6,141 bases of DNA from contig JAUVBH010000106.1 of assembly GCA_030591285.1 (NCBI GenBank), positions 1 through 6,141 of the forward strand, written 5' to 3'. Shown here in pieces: positions 1 to 5,821 of this stretch (its first letter is position 1; each line of letters opens with the position of its first letter). Source of the DNA: Thermoplasmatota archaeon. GTDB taxonomy: Archaea; Thermoplasmatota; Penumbrarchaeia; Penumbrarchaeales; Penumbrarchaeaceae. The notes beneath the pieces are model-generated. The model had not been told where the DNA came from, searched no databases, and saw nothing but the letters and a program-made list of their open reading frames with translations. The translations under genes and the position numbers were made by a program.

Positions 1-2351
1 ATAAAAATATCTTCTACATGGATCACGAGGAAGATACACTTCCTGATGGTTGGAAAATATTTATCGATACACCATCCCTGAACGGAAATGAGAATCCGGA
101 CCACATTGAAATCAGGGATGAAGATTCTGCCAGGATCCTTGTATCGGTGTGGACACCAATGGAAGCGTTGGAGCCCACAACGGCTCAGATCGTGATAAAG
201 GTAAACCATTCGGTGGATGCCTGGGTGAAGGACGAGATCCTGCTCCAGGTCAATCTTAGGGTCGATACAGATGTTGAGGTCCATTTCGATCATCCAATCG
301 ACGATGATCCAATTTCTCCCAGAGAGGGACTGAAATGGGAAGCGATCTCCCAGGGTGGGCAATATGATATCGAGGTCGAGGTCCTAAACACCGGAACGAT
401 CAATGACACATTCCAGTTGACATTGTCAGAGCCACCAAGAGAATCAGGATGGGACTGGTATTTCCGGGGTACCGATCTCTGGAAAATGGATATTACGTTG
501 ATGGCTCCACATCTTGTCGGATCATTCCCTGGAAAGAGCAGAGAGAGGTTCACGGTCAGGATCCATTGCCCGGATGAAGCCATTGCAGACATGGATCTGG
601 TGTTGTCTCTGAAGGCAAGATCGCTCAAGGCAAATGAGCTGTTCGAAATTAATGTGGAAAGTTCCGATGACCTTCACCTTGTTGTTTCTGAAGATAATGG
701 CCTCAGACTCGATATCGTGGACAACGGAATCCTGTGCATGCCAGGTTCACGGATGGAGATACCGTTGAGGGTCACCAATCTCGGGAACAAAGAAGCAGTC
801 GTTGTCATACTTGATAATGATACTCTTTTGAAAAATTGGAATATCGAACTGAACAAAGAACCAATAGTTGTGTTCAGAGGTCAGACAAGGACCATTCCGA
901 TCTTCGTGACACCTCCTTCAGATGCCTTGGCGGGAACCTCACTTATTGTGACAATTAGAGGCACGATCAAGGACGAACTCCACATCACATCCAGGGCTTC
1001 CGTAATAGTTAGGGTCGATCAGATACACTCCACTCGCGAATCAATGGTCGGCGAGACCATCAAGGAGGACCTTCCAGGAAACAAGGTGAATTTGGAATTT
1101 GTCCTAATGAATTATGGCAATGGAGATGAGAGATTCAGATTCGAACCGATGATACCCGAGGAATGGACACTGGACGTTCTTGACAGCAAGAACAGGAAGG
1201 TCGATGATCTATTGCTCGATCCTTTTTCGGAAGAATATCTGAAAATGCAGGTCCAGATCCCGGAAAATGCACTTACAGATCATTACAAAATGCATTTGCT
1301 CATCCATATAGAAGATCAGATCGAATTTTTAAGTTTCGAAGTTAAAGTGAAGCATGTAAGAGGATTCAAACTTCTATCATTGGATGGTGAACCTAACATT
1401 ATATTTGGAGCCCAGGTGAACAAGGAAGCAAGGTTCAGGTGTTCGATAGAAAACACTGGAAATGGTGTTGATACCACGGACACAATAATTGGTGGCCAAG
1501 GTGCCTTTGGGTCATTGATCGAGCTTCCAGCAGGGACCAGAGCAGGACTGTTCTCTATATCTCAGCATATTGACCAGAAAGGTGATGCAACATACTGGAA
1601 CACCTCCAAACCGCTTGACCTGACCGTTCTCTCTCCTAACAAGTTGTTCATTCCAGAGAGACAGTTATTCGGAGGTCCGCTTTCAGGTAATGAACCTGTG
1701 ACAGATTTTGCGATCAAACTCCCCCCAGGAGGGAAAGCGTATCTCGAGTTCTGGATCAAACAGGGTATTGATAGAGAAGGTATCCCTGTTGAAATTACCA
1801 ATCTCATGGTCACTTCCTTGGCCACGGATGTAAGGGAGATCCTTCCTGTGAAGATCGAGTTCTCATATCCTGATCTCTATTTCGTCGGAGGAATAGAGGT
1901 TGCAGGTTCATCTGGTGATGATGAGTTGAAAGCAAACGAGGGAGACAGGTTGACCTTTATTGTCAAGGTAGGCAACAGGGGAGAGACCAATGCCCAGGAT
2001 GTGATCGTTGAACTTTACATCGATAACAGACCAGTAGCCAATATTACACTACCCTTCGTACCAATGTCCAATCCCGGGAGCAAACTGGCGATCCTTACAT
2101 GGGAGGCCAAGGAAGGAAAACATAATGTTCGTATTGTTCTGGATCCTAGCGGGTCTATTATCGAAAAAGACGATCTGCAGGCAGATATAGATTCCCAGAA
2201 TAATGTGATAGGAACCAAAGTGCATGTTATAGGGTCCGGGTTCTCCCTCAGCACGGAAGCGATCATCGCGATCACGGCAACAGCTGGCGTATTGATATTG
2301 GTCGCCATCATCGCGGCCTACATCAGTTCAAAGAGAAGAAACGGGAGCTGA
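1..2351 (+). CDS. Large cell-surface protein with NEW3/CARDB-like repeats and a C-terminal membrane anchor (5' partial)
   Basis: The reading frame is open to the left edge (first full codon at 3), and the first in-frame ATG at 18 falls inside a repeat module, so the true start lies outside the window. Numbering from that ATG (777 residues), about 1-83 is the second half of a beta-sandwich module. Further NEW3-like modules follow at about 115-215, 238-333 and 345-445, each with an Asn-Thr/Leu/Tyr-Gly type turn (NTG, NLGN, NYGN) and a later GW/NW/EW tryptophan. An irregular segment spans 450-617, and a CARDB-like module 618-738 (NRG turn, then a Leu-Asp-Pro stretch). Residues 747-769 form one hydrophobic helix followed by SKRR, so the chain is probably outside with a cytoplasmic tail. 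N-glycosylation sequons occur at N63, N129, N267, N528 and N675. No catalytic motif is visible. Adhesion, S-layer association or a scaffold role are guesses. The signal peptide cannot be seen here. Confidence 0.85.
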   Translation, partial: KNIFYMDHEEDTLPDGWKIFIDTPSLNGNENPDHIEIRDEDSARILVSVWTPMEALEPTTAQIVIKVNHSVDAWVKDEILLQVNLRVDTDVEVHFDHPIDDDPISPREGLKWEAISQGGQYDIEVEVLNTGTINDTFQLTLSEPPRESGWDWYFRGTDLWKMDITLMAPHLVGSFPGKSRERFTVRIHCPDEAIADMDLVLSLKARSLKANELFEINVESSDDLHLVVSEDNGLRLDIVDNGILCMPGSRMEIPLRVTNLGNKEAVVVILDNDTLLKNWNIELNKEPIVVFRGQTRTIPIFVTPPSDALAGTSLIVTIRGTIKDELHITSRASVIVRVDQIHSTRESMVGETIKEDLPGNKVNLEFVLMNYGNGDERFRFEPMIPEEWTLDVLDSKNRKVDDLLLDPFSEEYLKMQVQIPENALTDHYKMHLLIHIEDQIEFLSFEVKVKHVRGFKLLSLDGEPNIIFGAQVNKEARFRCSIENTGNGVDTTDTIIGGQGAFGSLIELPAGTRAGLFSISQHIDQKGDATYWNTSKPLDLTVLSPNKLFIPERQLFGGPLSGNEPVTDFAIKLPPGGKAYLEFWIKQGIDREGIPVEITNLMVTSLATDVREILPVKIEFSYPDLYFVGGIEVAGSSGDDELKANEGDRLTFIVKVGNRGETNAQDVIVELYIDNRPVANITLPFVPMSNPGSKLAILTWEAKEGKHNVRIVLDPSGSIIEKDDLQADIDSQNNVIGTKVHVIGSGFSLSTEAIIAITATAGVLILVAIIAAYISSKRRNGS

Positions 2352-2384
2352 TGTCGGAACACATCATCATAAACCAGTGAATAC

Positions 2385-2393
2385 GTTTTTATG
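2385..2393 (+). promoter_or_regulatory. Candidate TATA box for the zinc-ribbon gene cluster
   Basis: A TTTTTAT stretch (2386-2392) lies in the 74-base gap after the surface-protein gene. Its centre is about 37 bases before the TTG start at 2426, which predicts a transcript start near 2415 and a very short leader that still holds the GGTGAT site. The five Ts could equally act as a weak terminator for the upstream gene. This is pattern-based only. Confidence 0.4.
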
Positions 2394-2416
2394 TAAGGAA
2401 ACAACTCCCCGATTTG

Positions 2417-2422
2417 GGTGAT
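2417..2422 (+). promoter_or_regulatory. Ribosome binding site GGTGAT deciding a TTG start
   Basis: GGTGAT is an exact match to the archaeal anti-Shine-Dalgarno complement (AGGAGGTGATC). It ends three bases before the in-frame TTG at 2426. It overlaps the other possible TTG at 2414, so it supports 2426 and argues against 2414. Confidence 0.55.
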
Positions 2423-2425
2423 ACC

Positions 2426-2797
2426 TTGTCAGAAGAGAAGAAGAAGAAGGATTTTTTTCCGGATTTCGAATACCGCTTCTTCCCAATAATATTCAAAGAG
2501 AGTGAGATGGAAGGGATCCAGGGCCCTGTCTATCGCCCCTCAGGTCAGATCCTTGATCTTGGCGACGCCGAGACCGTCGGGATGGAAGCTCCAACCGAGG
2601 TTTTCCATGAAGGGGAATCCAAAGTCTATGAGCTTTCCACCGGTGAGCTCGATCTTGAAGATAAGGTAGTTGATGCTCCTGATGTCCTTGGATACATTCC
2701 ATGTCCAGCTTGTGAATCACCCATACCGATCACATCCAACAATAGACCCCTTAAGATCAAATGTCCCAAGTGTGGAAAGAAAGGAAAGCTTGATTAG
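2426..2797 (+). CDS. Small hypothetical protein with C-terminal zinc ribbon
   Basis: This is a 123-residue soluble protein with no membrane segment. It starts with a Lys-rich tip (residues 5-8) and an aromatic stretch (10-20, rich in Phe/Tyr). An acidic, probably flexible middle follows (about 45-88), and the C-terminus is a compact zinc ribbon: C93-x2-C96, a 16-residue loop containing a PIT and a RPLKI motif, then C113-x2-C116. Ribbons of this type end many small archaeal proteins and probably bind one Zn. They could serve nucleic-acid or protein contacts, but the actual role is unknown. The TTG start at 2426 is preferred because GGTGAT lies just upstream. The TTG at 2414 overlaps that site, and the ATG at 2507 would discard the conserved-looking N-terminus. 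A run of seven Ts (2452-2458) lies just after the start. The gene leads a same-strand cluster, with the next gene only 17 bases away. Confidence 0.7.
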   Translation: MSEEKKKKDFFPDFEYRFFPIIFKESEMEGIQGPVYRPSGQILDLGDAETVGMEAPTEVFHEGESKVYELSTGELDLEDKVVDAPDVLGYIPCPACESPIPITSNNRPLKIKCPKCGKKGKLD

Positions 2798-2805
2798 GGG
2801 GTCGG

Positions 2806-2810
2806 GGAGG
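2806..2810 (+). promoter_or_regulatory. Ribosome binding site GGAGG for the DUF72 gene
   Basis: GGAGG lies in the 17-base gap between the zinc-ribbon gene and the DUF72 gene, four bases before the ATG at 2815. It supports that start and cotranscription with the upstream gene. Confidence 0.65.
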
Positions 2811-2814
2811 ACCC

Positions 2815-3726
2815 ATGGGACATATTCGCATAGGAACCAGTGGCTGGTCATATAAAGATTGGATCGGACCATTCTATCCTCAGAAAATGGCACAGAGGTC
2901 ATTTCTAAAATTCTATCTGTCCAGATTTGATACTGTTGAGGTCAATTCCACATTCTACAATGTTCCAAAGCTATCGTCGGTTGAGGGTTGGGCCAAGGAA
3001 GCATCCAATTGGGAGGGCAGGGAATTCACTGTAAAGGTTCCTTCCAGGGTCTCCCATGAACTTTGCATGGAGGAAGATCCGGATGATCTGTTCAAAGGTT
3101 TGGATGATTTCAAGGAATCTGTTCTGGAACCACTTTCAGATCGCAATACATTGGGAGCAGTTCTTTTCCAGGCTTCTCCCTATTTCACCATGAGGGGTGA
3201 CATCAAGTACAAGATGAAATCGGAGCCAAGGGTCCCACTTCCTGAATACGGTATGGGGCTGAAAAGGCTGAAGGAGCTTTGCCAGAAGCTTTCAACTCTT
3301 CCAGGTTCCCATGCACTTGAACTGAGAAATTCATCCTGGTTGAACGAGGACCTGAGATTGAATGGAAGTGCCAGAGATGTCCTAAGGGAGTTCGGGATAG
3401 CTCTTGTGGTTGTTGATGGGCCTTCCTTCCCTTGGTTCTCCGAGGAGACCGCAAGACACAGCTATATCCGATTCCATGGAAGGAATAAGGAAGAATGGTT
3501 CAGGACCACAAATGATGATCCCAACGCTAGATATTTCTATGATTATCCTGAAAGTGAGATCATGGAGCGAAAGGATCCGATCAAGATCATCGCCTCCAAG
3601 GGAGACCAGGAAACAAGGGTATATTTCAACAACCACCCCAAGGGGATGGCACCCACTAATGCATCCAAGATGATGGAGCTGCTGGGAGTAAATTCACCTG
3701 TTGGCGCCCTGGATCGTTTCAGGTGA
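2815..3726 (+). CDS. DUF72 (YecE-like) family protein
   Basis: This is a full-length 303-residue member of the DUF72/YecE family, a TIM-barrel-like fold found in bacteria and archaea with no settled biochemical function. Family landmarks are visible in order: GTSGWSY (7-13) then W16 and FYP (20-22); VEVNSTFY (41-48); FTVKVPSRVSHE (71-82); LGAVLFQASPYF (113-124); ELRNSSW (169-175); YIRFHGR (217-223); VYFNNHP (269-275) and a following NA (282-283). Conserved Glu, His, Arg and Asn residues line up where the family keeps them, suggesting an active or ligand site at the barrel mouth. The part between 125 and 150 looks like a slightly longer loop. The ATG follows GGAGG, and homologues also begin within a few residues of the IRIGTSGW motif. 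The protein is probably cytoplasmic. The gene ends 40 bases before the radical SAM gene. The family call is firm, but the function is not known. Confidence 0.93.
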   Translation: MGHIRIGTSGWSYKDWIGPFYPQKMAQRSFLKFYLSRFDTVEVNSTFYNVPKLSSVEGWAKEASNWEGREFTVKVPSRVSHELCMEEDPDDLFKGLDDFKESVLEPLSDRNTLGAVLFQASPYFTMRGDIKYKMKSEPRVPLPEYGMGLKRLKELCQKLSTLPGSHALELRNSSWLNEDLRLNGSARDVLREFGIALVVVDGPSFPWFSEETARHSYIRFHGRNKEEWFRTTNDDPNARYFYDYPESEIMERKDPIKIIASKGDQETRVYFNNHPKGMAPTNASKMMELLGVNSPVGALDRFR

Positions 3727-3731
3727 TGGCA

Positions 3732-3740
3732 AGTTTTATT
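3732..3740 (+). promoter_or_regulatory. Candidate TATA box for a leaderless radical SAM transcript
   Basis: TTTTATT (3734-3740) lies in the 40-base gap after the DUF72 stop. Its centre is about 30 bases ahead of the ATG at 3767, the spacing expected if transcription begins within a few bases of the start codon. No Shine-Dalgarno-like sequence precedes that ATG, which fits a leaderless mRNA. This is inferred from spacing alone. Confidence 0.4.
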
Positions 3741-3766
3741 CGGTCTCAGGACAATCAACCCAGCCC

Positions 3767-4780
3767 ATGGTGAAAGAAGCACTGCACTATTCAACTCTCG
3801 AAAATGGGATGGTCCAATGCGAACTCTGCCCCCATTTCTGCAAGATAAAGACCGGGAATAGGGGGATATGCGGAATAAGGTTCAACATAGAGGGAAAACT
3901 CACAGCAGGAGCTTATGGGATCTACCCTGCTGTCCATCTGGATCCTATTGAGAAGAAGCCCCTGAACCACTTCCTCCCGGGTTCGAGCATCCTTTCGCTC
4001 GGTTCCATCGGGTGCAATATGACCTGTCTACACTGTCAGAACTGGAGCCTTTCAAGGGAAAGACCAGAAGGAATGGAGAATTATTTCATACCGCCGGATC
4101 TGCTAGTCAACAAGGCTCTTGATAAAGGTAGTGTAGGAGTTGCGTTCACCTACAATGAACCCACGATAAATTTCGAGTATATCATGGAGGTCGCCCCCAG
4201 ATTGAGGGAGAGAGGAGCTAAGGTCGTTCTTGTCACCAACGGTCATCTGGCACAGGGTCCCTGGAAGGAGATCATGGAATACACTGATGGGGCCAACATC
4301 GATGTCAAGGGATTCAGCGAGGATTTCTACAGGAACATAACCGGAGGGGACCTGAATACTGTCCTTGAAAATGTGAAAACCTCAGTGGATCTGGGGGTTC
4401 ATGTTGAGATCGCCTACCTTGTCATCCCTGGTCGCAATGATGATGACCTTCAGATAGATGGTTTCATGGAATGGGTGATGAAGGAGCTCCACGATCAGGT
4501 CCCTATCCATTTCAACCGGTTCCATCCTGATCACAAGATGATGGATGTTGAAGCTACCTCCGGAAGAACCCTGGAGCGCATCAGGGACAAGGCCCTGAAG
4601 AGGGGTATAAAACATGTTTTCATCGGGAATCTTGGCGGTAGAGGTTATAATGATACATTCTGCCCAGGATGCGGTAAGAAAATAATCAGCAGGGATCACT
4701 TTACTGCTAGGCAAAAGGGACTTAAGGGAGGTAGATGTGTCAACTGCGGGACCATCGTCTCCGGGTTGTGGAAACAATGA
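3767..4780 (+). CDS. Radical SAM enzyme, AmmeMemoRadiSam system / PflA-like
   Basis: This 337-residue protein reads as the radical SAM member of the AmmeMemoRadiSam group, often named pyruvate-formate-lyase-activating-enzyme-like. An N-terminal Cys cluster (C18-x2-C21-x3-C25-x9-C35, with NRGICG at 31-36) comes first. The radical SAM signature C83-x3-C87-x2-C90 follows and would bind the 4Fe-4S cluster that cleaves S-adenosylmethionine. TYNEPT (128-133), VTNGH (156-160), NIDVKG (177-182) and a PGRND stretch (221-225) are typical of this family. The C-terminus is a zinc-ribbon-like pair, C299-x2-C302 and C324-x2-C327. The family usually occurs near Memo-like and AMMECR1-like genes and is suspected of modifying a protein or RNA, but its substrate is unknown. 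Neither partner is in this window. The ATG at 3767 matches where homologues begin (KEALxY). A TTG at 3701 would add 22 atypical residues overlapping DUF72. The stop overlaps the next gene's ATG (ATGA). Confidence 0.9.
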   Translation: MVKEALHYSTLENGMVQCELCPHFCKIKTGNRGICGIRFNIEGKLTAGAYGIYPAVHLDPIEKKPLNHFLPGSSILSLGSIGCNMTCLHCQNWSLSRERPEGMENYFIPPDLLVNKALDKGSVGVAFTYNEPTINFEYIMEVAPRLRERGAKVVLVTNGHLAQGPWKEIMEYTDGANIDVKGFSEDFYRNITGGDLNTVLENVKTSVDLGVHVEIAYLVIPGRNDDDLQIDGFMEWVMKELHDQVPIHFNRFHPDHKMMDVEATSGRTLERIRDKALKRGIKHVFIGNLGGRGYNDTFCPGCGKKIISRDHFTARQKGLKGGRCVNCGTIVSGLWKQ

Positions 4781-5688
4781 GCACTATCCTAATAAGGTTC
4801 GCAGAACTGGGGCTGAAGAGTGAAAGGGTCAGGTCCCGATTTCTCAAGCAACTTGCAGATGATATAGAAGAAAGCCTGCTGGATGCCAAGATCGAACATA
4901 TCATGGATGTAAAGAGAAGCAGGGTGTTCATCGAGACAGATCAGTTTGAAGGGGCCTCTCCTATCCTAAGAAGGGTTCCAGGGATCTACTCGTTCTCCCA
5001 GGTTGAAATGGCATCTTCGGAAAAGGAAGAACTGATGAAAGCATTGTCTGTATTCGGGGCCCCCAGGATCAAGAAGGGGATGACTTATGGTTTGAAGGTC
5101 AGAAGGACAGGCAACCATCCCTATTCAAGCCAGGAGATCGCAATAGATGGAGGTGGAGCAGTGATAGCCCACCTTGTTGAGGGAGATGCTGATGTTGATC
5201 TTAAGAAACCTGATATCTGGGTCGAGGTCGAGATCAGAGACAGCATCGCATACATATTCGACAGCAGGGTAAAAGGACTTGGGGGAATGCCTGCATCTTC
5301 CCAGGGAAAGGTCATCCAATATCTTCCTCCTCCTGATGAGATGGATGAAAGAAGATCCATCCTTTCCTTCATACTTATGAGAAGGAGAGGGTGCAAGGTA
5401 ATTCCTGTCACCAATAGTGAAGATGTTGAATTCTGGGGCTCTCAGTTGAAGTCGAACTCCATTGGGGGAGGCAAGGCCCCATTTATCCTGGAGGGTAAGG
5501 ACCTGAAGGACGGCCTTGAAGACGCAGTAAGCAAATTGAAGGTTTGGGGAGCTGTTTTCCCATCAGGTCCCGGGGAGGAGGGATTGTATCCCGTGCTCCA
5601 TTCCGAGGGAGCAGCGATCTCCCAATTCTACCCAACAATTGCCATGGATTTGGACCAAGTTCAGGGTTGGATCGACAAGTTAAATTAA
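4777..5688 (+). CDS. ThiI-like THUMP-domain protein with degenerate PP-loop
   Basis: This 303-residue protein resembles the front of ThiI (tRNA 4-thiouridine sulfurtransferase). An NFLD-like domain spans about 1-75 (LIRFAELGLKSERVR at 5-19, RRVPGI at 65-70). A THUMP domain spans about 76-170 (LKVRRTGNHPYSSQE at 106-120, a GGG turn at 125-127, KPDIWVEVEI at 144-153, KGLGGMP at 166-172). In true ThiI the next stretch carries SGGxDS, which binds and adenylates with ATP. Here the same place (about 179-195) reads YLPPPDEMDERRS, while the flanking helix and MRRRGCKV (201-208) are still recognisable. The remaining roughly 95 residues are far shorter than the usual PP-loop domain, and no rhodanese domain is present. 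It therefore probably binds tRNA but cannot make the adenylate intermediate. The ATG overlaps the radical SAM stop, implying translational coupling. An ATG at 4735 behind GGAGGT would add 14 residues but is less family-like. Confidence 0.82.
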   Translation: MSTILIRFAELGLKSERVRSRFLKQLADDIEESLLDAKIEHIMDVKRSRVFIETDQFEGASPILRRVPGIYSFSQVEMASSEKEELMKALSVFGAPRIKKGMTYGLKVRRTGNHPYSSQEIAIDGGGAVIAHLVEGDADVDLKKPDIWVEVEIRDSIAYIFDSRVKGLGGMPASSQGKVIQYLPPPDEMDERRSILSFILMRRRGCKVIPVTNSEDVEFWGSQLKSNSIGGGKAPFILEGKDLKDGLEDAVSKLKVWGAVFPSGPGEEGLYPVLHSEGAAISQFYPTIAMDLDQVQGWIDKLN

Positions 5689-5721
5689 CCGAAATTGAAC
5701 GTCAATAAGTCGTCTATTTTG

Positions 5722-5751
5722 CTTATAAACCTTAATAAACTATTTATAAAG
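5722..5751 (+). promoter_or_regulatory. Three phased TATA-like boxes upstream of the TBP gene
   Basis: CTTATAAA (5722-5729), TTAATAAA (5732-5739) and TTTATAAA (5743-5750) lie one helical turn apart (steps of 10 and 11 bases). The last is a perfect palindrome and the best archaeal TATA match. It predicts a transcript start near 5773 and a leader of about 50 bases. The first would give a leader of about 70. The array could be a promoter with alternative starts or extra TBP sites for autoregulation. The boxes are seen directly; their use is inferred. Confidence 0.6.
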
Positions 5752-5811
5752 AGATACACTACACAGTCATCCTTGCTCAGACTCGAAATGGACTGGGTAA
5801 AATAGATAGAA

Positions 5812-5818
5812 GAGTGAT
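5812..5818 (+). promoter_or_regulatory. Ribosome binding site (GAGTGAT) of the TBP gene
   Basis: GAGTGAT resembles the archaeal GAGGTGAT consensus with one base missing and ends three bases before the ATG at 5822. It supports that start. Confidence 0.5.
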
Positions 5819-5821
5819 ATT

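Noticed and set aside
18..20. ATG at 18 as the true start of the surface protein
   Set aside because: The frame stays open upstream to the window edge, no ribosome site precedes it, and it would begin in the middle of a beta-sandwich module with no signal peptide.
290..2311. Minus-strand open frames at 290-628, 674-856, 1562-1825 and 2015-2311
   Set aside because: They lie opposite a long, clearly coding + strand gene, and their products show no domain, start signal or recognisable family.
2493..2902. Alternative frames across the zinc-ribbon gene on both strands (2493-2720 minus, 2670-2855 plus, 2717-2902 minus)
   Set aside because: They overlap two better supported genes, lack ribosome sites and have low-complexity or implausible composition. 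The CxxC ribbon in the chosen frame is decisive.
3701..3766. TTG at 3701 as the start of the radical SAM gene
   Set aside because: The added 22 residues do not resemble the family, overlap the DUF72 coding end and cover the putative TATA box. Homologues start near the KEALxY motif.
3726..3773. Fifteen-codon frame from ATG 3726 beside a GGTGAT motif
   Set aside because: The GGTGAT overlaps the ATG itself, so it cannot serve as its ribosome site, and the product is not recognisable.
3203..3794. Frames within DUF72 on either strand (3203-3454, 3382-3636, 3543-3794 minus; 3404-3673 plus)
   Set aside because: They are shadows of a strongly conserved coding frame, with no independent signals.
4735..4776. 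ATG at 4735 as the start of the ThiI-like gene, with GGAGGT two bases upstream
   Set aside because: The spacing is too short, the GGAGGT is explained by conserved Gly-Gly codons of the radical SAM C-terminus, and ThiI proteins normally begin right at the first beta strand (ILIRF), which fits 4777.
5689..5721. Intrinsic terminator after the ThiI-like gene
   Set aside because: Only a TATTTT stretch is present, with no hairpin and a T run shorter than I would accept as a terminator.
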